Under the pieces are notes generated by a model. That model made no database searches, was not told where the DNA came from, and worked only from the letters and a program-made list of their open reading frames with translations. Of a stretch of DNA of 64,000 nt, positions 23,262-36,200 are shown piece after piece. The DNA lies in contig NC_060236.1 in NCBI RefSeq assembly GCF_021155775.2, positions 24,628,238-24,692,237 on the forward strand, written 5' to 3'. Both the position numbers and the translations under genes were made by a program. Source of the DNA: Neodiprion pinetum. Lineage: Eukaryota; Arthropoda; Insecta; Hymenoptera; Diprionidae. Position 1 is the stretch's first letter; each line of letters opens with the position of its first letter.

Positions 23262-23539
23262 GTAGGTACTAATAAATCAAAGGCAACGTCAGACCCACGC
23301 GGAGCAGTCGACAGGCGAGATTAACTTATCAAGTCGAAACTAAACCCCCGGGCGGCACGCGGGTGACTTTCGGTTAGCCGAGCAATTGCTTTGCGGAACT
23401 ATAGAGTGGCCACGAGGTTCTGCACGGTGGCTCTCGGCGTTCGTTAGCCGTTCTACAACCCATGGACCGATCATGCTGACCCCATAGTTTTACTTCCCCG
23501 TTGCCTAAGCAGTCTAAGCACGAATTTTCGTTGTTTTAG

Positions 23540-23734
23540 GATACGTTTGACTACCACGACCTTCCTCCCGAGTCACTAGCTTCCCCATCTTTCCATGGTT
23601 TTGTGAAACTTCTAGAATTTAAAGTATGCGGTCTTGGATTTGTGCCGAAGGAACTCGTCGCGCTGTTGAAAATCTCGTGTGATTTTCAGCCGGGTTACTA
23701 CTCTTCTGGAAAACTTCGAAAAACCGGATTTTAA
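23540..23734 (+). CDS. Candidate second exon of the small gene
   Basis: The acceptor ATTTTCGTTGTTTTAG at 23539 is followed by 64 codons in phase 0 (DTFDYHDLPPESLASPSF at the start, YYSSGKLRKTGF at the end) and TAA at 23732-23734. A possible donor, TTTAAA/GTATGC, at about 23624 would shorten it. Joined to 23202-23261 it gives an 84-residue protein. No signal peptide or domain is visible. An open frame of this length after a strong acceptor is unusual here but not decisive. Confidence 0.3.
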   Translation, partial: DTFDYHDLPPESLASPSFHGFVKLLEFKVCGLGFVPKELVALLKISCDFQPGYYSSGKLRKTGF

Positions 23735-26700
23735 GGGCATACCATTTGGCATGGAAAAGTTGGGGAATTTTTTTAGAAATGAAGGGTGTTCCAAAATTCA
23801 CGCGAGAACTAATTACGATAGAAGACACGGGTTTGTAATTAAGAACTGTGAATTTTTTTTTTTATCGATTCACTTGCGTCTGGAACAGCATATCGGGTAA
23901 CGAAATTTAGCGACACTTGTGCAAAACGGTCATCAAAAGTTTTAATAAAAGAGCAAAGCTGTAGAGGCCATTTACCCGATATGCTATTTCATTTATAACC
24001 ATTTATATCGTGTACTTTATGAATCAATAAAACATTCAAAGTTTTTAATTATAAACCTGTGTTTTAGATCAAGATTACTTCTTGCGTCAATTTTCGGACA
24101 CTTTACTTTTACAAATTCCCTTACCTGTACTTACTGAATGAAAAAAACAAACCGTTTTATCCATCAATTGTGCGTGCACGCATTTACGGGAAATTTGGAT
24201 GAACTTCTGTAAAGTTTATTCTGATCCAGCTTGTTTTTAGTATCATTGTTACGAAGTATAACCGTCTCGATGTTTACAACCTAACTCACTAGAATGTCAA
24301 GTAACTTTAGCTTCGGAGCTTTGTTGCATACGTAAATTGTCTTCGGACTGAAATGAAAAATAAAATGTCAAATCAGTTTCGAGAATTTTCAGTGGAATAT
24401 TAATTTTTCTTTAAAAGTTCATTCAATCTAGATTTCTTCGAAATTCTATCATTCACAGCTTACAACAAAAATATTCATCAAGATTGTACCAATGATTTCT
24501 TTTTGTCACGATGTTAAGAAAAATTTGTAAAAAAAAAAAACGTCGAAAATTCATTCAGCATATTGATTTTCCTAACTTTTGACACATATAAAGCTAAGAC
24601 CCATATATTCATATATTATTAGAAACAAAAACGAGTACCAGAATGCAAATATAACGTGGTCAATATTGCGTTGAAAAAACAAAACATGCGATTGGTAAAA
24701 AAATCATTAGCGGGTTATAGATAAATAGTCAAGATAGAAATAATCTATGTGAAAAAAGTTTACAATCAAATTCACTTAAAGATTGTTTGGTTCTGTACAG
24801 AATAAAAATTATTCCGGTGATTATAATTACAAATTTCACAGTTGCATAAATAATTGGAACGAAAAGAGGATGACAAAAAATTTGTCACACGTCCACCGTG
24901 TGGTCCTGTTTTTTCATTTATTATACATACATATTTTTTTTTCTTCTTCCGCCATACTTTCGCGTCTTTTATTCATATTCCACGCGAGCAATAATTTTTT
25001 TTTTCCAGGGCTTTGACCGGCGTAACATCGAGTTGCCGTGTAAAATGCAGTGTACGTAGGTGGGTACCTAGCAGGATAACGGGTATGCAGCCAGAGCGTG
25101 CATGGCTGATGGGTTTGGATTCGATTCGAGCTGGCGTCTAGCAGCTTACGCTGATCGATTCCTCACTCAAATATGTGCATATCGGAAACTCCCGACAAAC
25201 ATGCAGTGGCCTAGGTATGTGCGAAGGGCAACGATCTACTCCGTTCGAACCGGACCATCTGTGACTGATACCGAGGAGCGTTGGAATCCTGAAAAAGGCG
25301 CCGATGCAGAGGCGATTTCTTCAAATTTGAAAAAAAATGTATATATATATTTTTTTTTTATTCATTTATTTATTTATCATCAGATCGACGAAGAAAATGT
25401 TCTTTTTTCTGCTTTCGAATCGCAAAGACGCACATAATTGGGTGAAAATTAAACCGATTGGGATTCATTTTTTTCCTCTCCAAGAAATTTTATAATCCTT
25501 TGAGCGAGACGGAATTATGCAGGTGAGAGAAATTCGGTCCTCAAAGTTCCTCAGGAGTACCCGCAGAATTCCGCGTGACTAATTCATATCCAAAGGTCTT
25601 CTAGCCGTCCGTCAAGCCCTTTGCCGAAAAGTTTCCTAAGCCGGAGCGTGCCTACGGTTATTGCACGTTTAGTTTATCCAATTAATAATGCTTCATTGGC
25701 GCAGAAACGACGAGCGGCTCAATACCTTCGAACAACAAAGAGCGAAGGGGTAGGTAACTGGTACGTGGAATGGATGTAAAAATAAGTATCTCGCTTCAAG
25801 AGATAAGAGTCTATCTCTCACTCACTCACTCTCTCTCTCTCTCACTCACTCTCTTACTCAAAGTGTCTTTACGTGGAGAAATTTATACCAACACGAATCC
25901 ATAAAACTCTGAACATACGTATGATGCGATGCCGAAGGAACTTGTACCATTAATTTCGTCGTCTTTCCGCGTGAGCGCGAATTTTTATGAAGCAATGTGA
26001 ATATTTTTCAGATCTTTGAACAACGAAGATTGTAAAATATTATGCGCCGTTGAGTTGTGGGTTTGAAAAATTTCACACAACTTTGAGAAATCACGTGCAA
26101 GCCAGTCAAATTTTTTACGTTTAATAAAATATTGGATAAAAGAAATTCCAACGGATTAGGAAATTTGAAATTTGGTTGTACGAAACGGCGAAGCAGGTGA
26201 AAATAAGTCGATACTTTTTGGCGATACTTTTCATTACCATGAAAAGGGAGGAGAGTCCGCGTCAGTCTGTCTGATAAACTTTTGCGATTATCTCGAAAAT
26301 AGTCGAGTGAAAAATCTGAAACTAATAGGACTTGGCAGCCAAATGAAAAAAGTTTTAAAGGAAAAATTGGAAAAATGATTCTGAATAAAGAACGATAAAA
26401 AAATTAGTTGTTGACCTGGGAAAAACGTAATCGTTTATTTAGAAAAAGTAATGAAGAGGAAAAAGTTTAAATTTATCAGTGAAACATTGAAGTTCGAGTC
26501 ATTTCCGGTAGAACCGGAATTTCAAATTCAACGGAACTTGACAATTTTTCGTGCTCATCATTTCGTTGTACAATCCTGTACACATTTTTCCAAAAGCCTG
26601 TTTTTTTTTTTTTTTTGATTCTAGAAGTTCGAACACGTAAGGATTCGTTGAAATTAGAAAAAGGGTTCAATCGCACAATTTAACCACTTTTTCAAAAAAC

Positions 26701-29700
26701 ACTTTATCGTTTTCAATAATCCGTTTGATTGATACAGTCATTTTATAAATTTTTGTTGTCTTATTTTTTTCCTCGGTGAAATTTCCTGACCAGAAATTAT
26801 CCTTATTCCACAATCATACAATCCGTGACTCTGTATAATCGCAGGAGTTGTTCAACTATTATAAATTTTCACGCGAGTCAAGAAAACTGGGCATGCGTAC
26901 AACGAACCGAATAAGAAATTGCTCCCCGTGAATTTTAATTATAAACAACGATCGATCTAATTTCAACTTCAGACGGTGAGTGGGGGGAAAAATGAAAGTT
27001 TAAAATGAAAAAACGCAAAGGGATAGTAACAATAAACATCGTCGTAGTCGCCGTCAGACTTGGGCAGAGGTTTCTGATTGGCGGGGCAGCATCGCACGCA
27101 CCAACAAATGCAACTTCGAAAATACAAATCAGGCAAATTGCCTGGAAAATTTTCTCCATGGAACGCGAGCAATGCGCGTTAATAAACCGCGCGCAAAAGG
27201 GGTAGTAGAATCGGAGAACGCGGCGAGGCTCGGAGGGTGAAATCGGGGTGCGGATGGATGCAGGACGCAAAATCCGCCCCGCTGCGCCGCTTTCTGTATA
27301 TTTTACCGGGATATTTCTGAATTTTTAATCTCGCTGAATTTCACACCCCGGCTGCTTGCAGGCTTCTGTGTACATGACGGAGGTTCTTCGCCGTCGCACC
27401 CTTGCGTGAGGAATTTCTACCTTTTCAGAAAAACCTCCCTAAAACCAATATACGCGCCGTCTATGCACCGTTAATTTACACAACTCGTAGCATTTTTTCT
27501 CTCTCGATTTAACTTTGGGATATGATTTTTTTAATGCCTGTAAAATATGGACAGCTGCAAAGGAAAGTCGGAGTCGGAGTGTCGGTTGAATTGCTAATTG
27601 TTACACGAGAAACTGAACGCTGTGGATTTTATTAACGCTAATGTGAATTGGTGTGACTTGATGTCAGTCGAAATCGAAGCTTAGGTTTTTATAAGTCGAG
27701 AAAAAGGTGATTATAATTTTATTTAGATCGAAGGCGGTGGAAAATTTTGTTAGCATTTCATAAACCGTTCATTATGTATTTATTAGTATTTACGTAGTTA
27801 TAAACGAGATGGGTTTAAAAAATAATTTAACGAGTAATAAATATCGGAGGATTTCGTTTTTCATACAGTGGAATTTCTGATCGCAATTTCGGCAATGAGA
27901 ATATACATGTGCGGTTAATTATTATTTATGCTCCTCAAATTGAAGCCAAAATACCTGCGGCTACTCATTCACGTTCAATTTATATCAATTGGTAAATCCA
28001 ATCCACTGATGCAACGAGTTTTGTTAAATGCCGTGGGGTAATGTGAAACAAATTATCCCATTTGCTGATTGGACAACTAAATAACTTGGCAAATCCTTGA
28101 ACGTGCATCGCTGTGATTTGGGCAGCATTCCTTATTAGCTGCTAAATTGTTATAAGCTTATCTCTTTGTTTTTATAATTTATTTGACAGAAGATAATAAT
28201 CTGCAAGAAATCACCTTTGTGGTTATTCAAGGCTTGATCTTTAAGAGAGACTATAATAGGCACTTCTTTTGAACACCATAAAAATTCAGCGTCTCGGTTC
28301 TTAAAAAATCTCTTGATGCATCAGACACTCCGTTCAGCTCAAATTTTGCATAGCATAATCCTCTCGTAGTTCTTATAAAATTTTGAACTTTTAGTTCTAC
28401 GTGAAGTCAGAATCGCTTATTTTATTATAATTATGTTTAAACCTAAATTCGAGTCAAATTACTTGACTATCTATCATCGTGAGTAAACATCCAAAATTTC
28501 ACTGAATTCCGTTCAGTGCTTGTGCAGTTTTTTAATGGAAATTTTGTCAATTGGAATCTGCCGTTACAAAAGTAGAATACTTGCATGAAGCTTCGTCGCG
28601 AAGAGGTAGAAGTTGTTTTTTGTAAAATCGCACAGTGGCGGAAAGACCAGTGAAATTTTACCACTTTTCCTGCACGTCGTGACGCGAAATTTATGAAAGC
28701 CAAACTATAAGGTCCCTGCATTAAGCTTCATTTCAGTTTATGACATCGTAAAGTCGGCATATACTGCGCCAGGTGCATTATAATACCAAGACGCTGGCGC
28801 AACTGTTGTGTTGTCTTAAATAAAACCGGTAAGCCGTGAACAGCATCCCATCCGTGAATTTATCTCGTGCGCAAAGAACTGTCTTGTCAAAATGGAAAGC
28901 TCGCTTGTTTCTTACAGTACATTATGTCACAAGGGAATAATAGACTTTTATTCCTCTGTTCCGTATAAGACTTTTATTCCCGCCTCAACTTTGACCACAT
29001 TATTGACTTGTAAGTGTTTTCCTTGTTTTTGAAAGTTTATAATAATACAGAGAGATGTATTTCAAAATGGGAAAGAAAGAGAGAAGGCCAGAAAAACTGA
29101 ATAATTAATTTGCGGGAAATATGATCATATTAATAATATGCCACTTTTATCCCGCTCTTCGGGTGGGGAATAAAAATAATCTCACTACAACCGTGTTGAA
29201 CTACTAGTTGTATAGAATAAATAAAAAAGACTTGAAGAGAAGACCGTTTGACATTTTATTGAACACCTTTATGTGTACATATATGTATTATACTTGCAAG
29301 CTGCAACTGTAGGTTTCGTTTGGTTTCCACTCACTTCTAACGATGCATGAATTCCTGCTTCAACTTTATTTGCCAAGAGCGGAAGACACGCAATGGCGTG
29401 ATAAATTCTTTGAATTCAGCGCAGTGAATTTTCCTGTCGAGTTACACGTGCTATATATGTGGGGCTCTCTAATCAACAATTCATTTACTGAAATTATTCA
29501 TGTGTGTTTCACGTTTGCAGAAATATACTCGCGTTGGCATAACTCGTCTTCTGATTCTCTTTCTCTCAGCTTTTAGGTCGCAAGATTCAGAAACAACCTG
29601 TGAAGATTGACAAATCATCGACATTAGAAATCATTTGAAATTAACGAGTCCCCTATAATTCACCCTATGCTTTCTGCGGTGAAATCCTCTTTTCTTAGTT

Positions 29701-31327
29701 ACTATAAATTAGAGTTATATACGTGAAGCTCAAGACTGGCATTTCGTTCAATCTGTTCCAGCGAAGATCTAATGCCATAAAATAGTATATCACACAATTG
29801 GTGCGCAAAGTAGATGATTCTCGCACGAATGTAATTTGTCGTCTGAGCGAAATTCCTACTTTTTTTTTACTTTTTTTGTTAATAAATTGTTATAACACAA
29901 AAACAATAAGCAAATAATTTAATATTAATTTCGATATAACGCTTTTTGTTTTCATGTTATATTCTGATGTTTTGTTTTTTTTTTTTTTTTGTAGAATTGA
30001 GAAATGATAATTTTCATTCGAAGGTTATGTTCCGATAATTATATTTGACTCGAATCATATTTTCAAACATATTGATTGTCGCGATACAATTATCATATTG
30101 TGTTGGAAGATTTTTGTCTAATCGTGCGGTAATGTTACACGGAGAAGGAATCACTAGTTTCGCCCAAACTAACCACTCTACGCGCGGTTTTTCACAGTGC
30201 GGAAATGGGATATTTTCCGCACTCAAACCCGTGCGGAAATCGAACTTTGCGCGCGCAGTTTTTGTAAAAATATCTTGCGTGTATTGAGGCGGGTTTTAAG
30301 TTTAATCAACTGATTAAATCATAAATTTCAGTACAGTTATAATACACGGCATCACCTTGCTACCCTCCCGGCACTGGACGACGGTGATTGCAAGATGAGC
30401 TGAGACCGCATAGCGTCTTCGGCTTCTACGTATATTGTAATCTCAGTGTTGAATGATTTAATAATGCGTGCAGCATTAGCTAGGCTAGGCAAGGTAAGCG
30501 GGAATAATCCTTTTAACCAGTTGTCTGGAGGAACCCCTTCAGCTCTAGAACGCCGGCGACAACTAATTCCGCCAGATATTGCTTACGGGGGTGAGTAATT
30601 CCTCCAGTCAGCCACCCTGGTATGTACGCAGGGTCGCAGTGTTATACACGTCGAGGGTGGATTATTACAAGATTTTAGAGTTTATTACCGGAAGGGTTGG
30701 TTGCCTGTGGAAAGCCAGATGCAATTTCGGACTCTTTGCTTTAGCCAAGGGACATATTTACACCCTAATGGTAATTGGGGTGGACTTCTGACGAGCCTCA
30801 AGAGGCCTCGATTGACATTGATTTAAATAATTAAACCGTTAACTAATACATCTACAATAAATTCACTTTTACCTTAGGAATAAAATTCTGCTCCACCTAG
30901 ACGATGTCGTTTCCCGCCAAGTACAACGATTTCTGAATCCCTGAACGATTGGAACTATCTCTGATGGTGTTCAACCCGGGTTCACACTCAAGGATTCGAA
31001 TCTTATGACAATTGACATGTAAGTATTCAAGGTGGAATAAAAAAGTTCGATGTATCTGTAATGCATTTTCATTAAAATCAGATCAATTTTTCTTTTCTAT
31101 CTAGCAATGGAAATGTTGAATATCAGCCTTTTTATTTTCACACATTAGTTTATATTAATGTTCCATAAATCATTATTAAATTGACTATCAAATGTTGAAG
31201 ACTCGGGGCTCAGTTGGGACTAGACTGATTGAAACTGTTAGAATCTGTAGATTACTGAGAGTGTAAAAAGAAACTTTACGAAGGCTGATTATGCCCGAAA
31301 GGAGTTTGGGCGGAGAAGGAACATTGG
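23735..31327. other. Long AT-rich region, mostly empty
   Basis: Apart from the exon candidate at 25009-25214, I see only isolated frames of 60-90 codons (for example 26172-26378 +, 28467-28721 - with an ATG, 29343-29576 +) without domains or good splice sites. There is a small hairpin at 30197-30222 (GTGCGGAAAT, its inverse six bases on) and a donor-like GGCAAG/GTAAGC at 30494. Confidence 0.45.
25009..25214 (+). CDS. Candidate exon with start codon
   Basis: A very strong acceptor, TTTTTTTTTTCCAG at 25008, begins a 206-bp segment ending at the donor CCTAG/GTATGTG, 25215. Inside, an ATG at 25102 has G at +4 and opens MADGFGFDSSWRLAAYADRF and more, to phase 2 at the donor. If the donor is not used, the frame continues to 111 codons. 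A second short frame starts right at the acceptor (GFDRRNIELPCKMQCT). Function unknown. Confidence 0.3.
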
Positions 31328-31860
31328 AGCGGGGATGAAATTCCGAATTTGAGAAGTTTCGAAAGTATAAAATTCTGAATTTTTTGGTGGCGAAACTTAA
31401 AGTAAAGAAATCAAACTTCTATGAAACAACAAAGTTTCGAATGGTCCGAAACCCGACTCTCAAAGTTCCAAAAGTGCCAAAGCCTGAAAGGGCAAATTTC
31501 CGAAGGGACAAAATGTCGAAAAGGCACAACTCCGGCAAGTCAAAGTTTCGAAATTGCGAAAATGAGAAAATTTGAGAACCCGAAACATCGAAATTCCGAA
31601 TGATCAAAGATATTTCACCACTTTGATCTTTCTTTGTTTCGGATTTTCGATATTTTTCTGATTTTTTACACCCACTCGTTGAATAAACAACGCTCCGTGA
31701 ATATGTTTTAATTTTCGGAACCTTGCCCTGTCGTAACTTGAATTTTCGGAATCATGCATTCCGGAACTTTGCTGTGTAATAAAAGATTGATTTCTTCACT
31801 TCAAATTCGGAATTAGGGGCTTTCGAAACTTTTCAAATACGGAATTTCAACCCCTCCCCG
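31328..31860. mobile_element. TTCGAA-rich near-palindromic element, copy 1
   Basis: About 533 bp. The left end (GATGAAATTCCGAATTTGAG and onward) returns inverted at the right end (CAAATACGGAATTTCAACCC), with terminal inverted repeats of roughly 75-90 bp. The interior is a patchwork of CCGAAA, TTCGAA and AAATTTCC words about every 10 bp. It aligns with 42955-43478. Short frames inside (60-63 codons) are products of the repeat. Confidence 0.65.
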
Positions 31861-32195
31861 AAACATTCGCCAACATAATTGTCTCTCTTGTGCACGGCGG
31901 TATTAAAGTCTGACTCTTCAGTTCCGCCAAACCCGTTGGAAGGTTTAACTGCAGCTCAACTCGCCCGACATTCGTATTCCGTGAAACGGAGGGCGGTTTA
32001 TCGAGCCATCCAGGTCTGCTGCATTTTTTTCTCCCGATCTAGGTACTTTCGGTGTTTCCCCGAGAGTCCGGCAGGGCGCGCTGCTCCTCCCGTGACGTCG
32101 CGCGTCGGGTTCGTGACCCTTCGTGTTTGCCTCAGGGTTAGTACCAGAGCGTGACACGAGCTTGCGGGGCGAAGATCTCGACGTCACAGCTTGCC

Positions 32196-32203
32196 CTTTT
32201 ATA
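32196..32203 (-). promoter_or_regulatory. TATA-like box in a CpG-rich patch
   Basis: TATAAAAG on minus, followed 12 bases later by TGACGTCG, a CRE-like site; a second TGACGTCGCGCG lies at about 32093 on plus. The surrounding 31950-32250 is CpG-rich. No initiator element and no recognised transcript start downstream. Confidence 0.2.
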
Positions 32204-32382
32204 ACGCTGCTGGGACGGGGCAGCTAGATGACGTGTCTCTGCTCGGACGGAGGCAGCAGACGCTGAAATTGCCAGCAATTTGAAAAACTTGAACGAAGCT
32301 TTTTGCACCCTCGTATTCACGCGCACAATGCGTGGAAGGAAGAGCGGAATTCCAAATTGCAAGTTCATTTGCAAAATCCGTA

Positions 32383-32810
32383 CGCTGAGACAAATTTCAT
32401 TCGTTATAGTAACTAAAAAATTTAAGTAAAACGGATACCGTTAAAAAAACCGTTTGAATATTGTTGGAATTACGAAAATCAAGGTACGCGTAACCATTTT
32501 GCGCTATCGTCGATCCTTTTTTGGTAATTGCAACGCATAATCAGTTTGTGAGGTTTACTATACTTTTTTAGTTAAACAAGGCTTTGACGTTGATTTATTC
32601 TTGCACAAGCATGAAATTTTCGCAAGAGCCACAAGAAAATATAGTAACGGTGATCGTAATGCGAAAGAATAGTAACGGATACTAGAATTTCCGGTAACAA
32701 CTAGAAAACTAATTTTCATTTTCTACCTAGAACCATATTTTTTGATTGTGGTAAAAAATGGAAATATTTGAGGACTGAGCGATAACCGGAACTAAAAATT
32801 TCTCTCAGTG
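32383..32810 (+). mobile_element. MITE family A, copy 3
   Basis: 428 bp, starting CGCTGAGACAAATTTC and ending TTTCTCTCAGTG, with TA on both sides (32381-32382, 32811-32812). Same orientation as the other copies. Non-coding. Confidence 0.8.
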
Positions 32811-33397
32811 TATAACTCTGTTGATCAAAATCTGTTGTTACGTAAGAACATGCAAAATACGACAGTTCTTAAACAATTCAAAACACAGTATAATTTACAA
32901 TTACAGTTCTAGAATTTTTTAAACTGACTAGTTTTTATACATATATATATACATGTATACACGATTAGATCGAAAGTCAAATATCATGGTGGTTTAATTC
33001 GAGATATTGAACACGTTTTATCTTAACGACCTTACGTGGGTGAAGTTTGTTAGTTTTAACAACGTATTTAAATTTAAAAAAATTTTCTTCAACCTTAACA
33101 CGAACATCGGGTCACGTTAGGTGAGATTGTTAGTCACGCCATAAATGTTATTGTTTCAAGAGCAGCGCAGTATTCGATGTTGCGTATAGTCGCACGTAAC
33201 AGCGGCGAAAGCTTCGAAGAAAACTGGCACGTACGTAGCTCGGCAAATATGAGATTGTAGATACGTCGGTTTATCAAATCGATACTGATAAAAACGCGAA
33301 ATGTACCTAGCGTGTATATTTGTTGAACATCGATGGCAATATCGTGCTCAACGTACCAAATTTCAACCCTCAGGGCAGTGCTTGCGTTGTTTTTCAG

Positions 33398-33536
33398 AGG
33401 AAACAGAGGAATGAAAATATGTTTGTATCATCGCAACAAATCGCCGGTCAAAATACTGTAAAATTCGCTCGAAGAAAAGCTTCGGACATTTTTGTTTCCA
33501 TTTACGCGTAAACGTGTCAAATGGTCGAACATAAAG
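33398..33536 (+). CDS. Candidate exon, coding end or 5' UTR
   Basis: The acceptor GCGTTGTTTTTCAG at 33397 is followed by 37 codons in phase 0 (RKQRNENMFVSSQQIAGQ and more) to TAA at 33509-33511. Fifteen bases on, an ATG in a CAAATGG context begins MVEHK and meets the strong donor AAAG/GTAAGA at 33537. So this may be the end of one coding region or a 5' exon with a late start. Confidence 0.25.
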
Positions 33537-34112
33537 GTAAGAAGTTATCGTCTTTAATCAAATCTTCACGAAATATTGGAGACCACTAAATACGTGATGT
33601 CAAAATATATGAAATTCGTTAAGAGATCAATAATTTTATTTTACGTGACTGGTTTCGTTCGTGGAATGTTTCAGTCGATTTTTCATTGAATGTTTCGAAC
33701 AAATGAAAAGGAAAATTGAAAAAAGTCTGTGAATACTTGCAACTAAAAGTTGAAAAAAAAACGGAGAAAAATTGTTTTTATTCCGCCGCCGAGTTGTGGA
33801 ATTTTATTTGTAAAAAAAAAAAAAAATATTCACAGACTCTTTCGATTTTCCTCACGGGAAATGTTTTGAATTGTGAAAATTTGCTATCTATCACCTCTTT
33901 TCTTTCCATTTTTAATCTCATCTTCTTCCGTATCTGGTAAACCGTGGGGGATGTTATATTGCATTCGAGTTTTCAAATAAAGGTATACCATATACATTTC
34001 ACGATGACGCACCTAGTTGATGCGTACAACAATCTTACAGGAAGTCGTTGAACAGGACGTTATAGTGTTGGAAACCCGGGGCGTGTTAATCTAAGTTTAG
34101 TAATTTTTACAG

Positions 34113-34275
34113 CGGTGTAAAGAAGGCGTATAACGACCCCAAGAAGAAGAAGAAGAAGAAGAAGAGGCGAAGAGCAAGGATCTCGCACACCAGAGATTCT
34201 TCACTTTTAACGTTTACGATAGTAATTCGTATTAATAACCGTGCCGACCGAACTGAGCTCTCGTATCGTAACTGA
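34113..34275 (+). CDS. Candidate terminal exon with lysine run
   Basis: The acceptor TAGTAATTTTTACAG at 34112 is followed by 53 codons in one frame. They begin GVKKAYNDP, then eight lysines from an AAG microsatellite, then RRRARISHTRDSSLL, and stop at TGA 34273-34275. The basic run resembles a nuclear localisation signal but comes from the repeat. No polyadenylation signal of canonical form is close by. Confidence 0.22.
34138..34168. repeat. AAG microsatellite
   Basis: Eight uninterrupted AAG units and flanking variants, within the exon candidate at 34113-34275. Confidence 0.85.
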
Positions 34276-35643
34276 GTTTACTGCTGCGAAGCCGGCCGCA
34301 TAAACTTATTAATTAAAATGCATTATAAAGAAATTTTCTTTCATCCTTATCGTCACTTCTCTATGAACTCGAACTTTTCTTACACCCTGAAAAATTCCGA
34401 ATTACCAAATACCCGACAATTTTTACTCAGTATTTACGAAATTTAGAAAGAAAATAAATTCGATGGGTCGCCCTCGTATTAAAATTCTCCATTTAAAGTA
34501 AAAATGATTCAACTTCCTCACTTTCACATTTTATACACCGCACGCTGTTTGCCTCTGTACTACGCGTATATTCGCACTGCACACATTTATGTGTATACAT
34601 ATAATATACGTATATATAGCATGCCTAGGTACAGAGCCAAAACCATTACGCGTCACGGTTAATTATTGTACACGTGTGAGTATCGGTAGGTGCGTGTACG
34701 TTGCGCGCAAGTCCAATTAAACCTTTATGAACGACCAGGGAAAATATAAAACCGCGAACGTAATAATTCACCTCTGTTTTCCCGCGGATCAACCCAACTC
34801 TATTCCCAAACACTAACAATGCTTTTCCGTCATTTTATTCTTTTGTTAATGTTACGTACGTTGTACAATATACGCCCGCCTCTGCTTCCTCTTCAACAAT
34901 TTTTCATGCAACCCAAGAATTATTCATTTAATGCAGTAATGACGTAATAGTTAACGTACTGGTTGAAAATATCATGTATTTTCGAGGATTGAATTTAGCG
35001 TCAACGAGTTGTGCATGTTAATTTTTTTATAATGATTTTCTCAATCATTCGTATACTAGATCCGTCTAAATTAATTCAATTTCTAGATTTCCATCCATTA
35101 TACTAATGCGGTAAACAAAAATACACGTAAACAATACAGTCGATTTGCATTATAGATTATCGTATGACTGACGATAAAATTTTTCTGCATTGAGATATTC
35201 ATGACATAAAAACAAAAAAAAAAAAAAAAAATAGGTAATGATTCATAATTAAAATGAGAATTGTTTGTTTAGAATTAAAAATATAGCCATTTTTCAAATT
35301 TAAATTTAACGCCAAATCGTCATTTAATTTGAGTAAACGTTCAATTCAGTGCACATTATTATACCAGTTGCCAGTGAAAAAGTAAGTAAGAATAAAATCG
35401 TTTGAATTAAAATTCATCGCCAAATGATCATTCAATTTTGAAAAACATCTAATGCAGTGCTCGCTGTTATACCAGTTTCCAGTTTTCAGTTCTTACTTAA
35501 GCTGCTTACAGCTTCTGCAAACCGTAATTAGTATTCGCCAGTTGGTAGTCGTATCAAGTAATATACAATGCGTTCTATGCATAATCAATGTGAATAGTTC
35601 TGTGAATTAAGTTACCGTATATTAGGTAACTCACAAGCTATGT

Positions 35644-35644
35644 A

Positions 35645-35700
<56 letters not shown>
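35644..35700. repeat. TA microsatellite
   Basis: A nearly uninterrupted run of TA units of about 57 bp. Smaller TA-rich runs occur at 2430-2460, 36660-36712, 36908-36940, 45436-45462 and 59690-59716. Short frames rich in Tyr and Ile at these places come from the runs. Confidence 0.9.
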
Positions 35701-35703
<3 letters not shown>

Positions 35704-36009
35704 TACACATCGTATTCGTGAATTGGGTCATGCAGACATTATGACGATAAGTTTGTGTTACTCGTATGCAGAGCGAAGCAGTCAGCTTTGTTATTGAAAT
35801 TCACACGAATAGATTCCTTCGTACAGAATCTTGCTTCGTAGCAACAGAATTCGTCTTAACATTAGCAGGATAAAAAAATCACTCGTAAATATGTGTACAG
35901 AAAACATTATTGGAAGATCAATTAGACGCGACATATTTTTCAAATCTTCATTCAAGACAATATCTCTATCGGATGTAATTCAAAACTTGTTATTTATTTG
36001 GCAATGAAT

Positions 36010-36200
36010 CTGAGATTAAAAATCGATATCCGTTCGGTTTAAGAAAGTCCAACTGGACGAATCGTAAATTTACGGAATTTAAAAAAATGCGACTAGTCGA
36101 CACAAAAACTCATACGGACTGAAAAAAGTGATTCAAAGGATTGAAAAAATCGACATTACGCGTAAGGAATTGGACGAATTTTAGAAAAACGGATCGAATA
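36010..36200. repeat. Weak short-period array
   Basis: Words such as GGACGAATCG, GGAATTTAAAAAAATGCGAC, GATTGAAAAAATCGAC and GGACGAATTTTAG recur loosely every 10-22 bases. It is similar in character to the GATTACA array but with a different unit. Confidence 0.35.
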
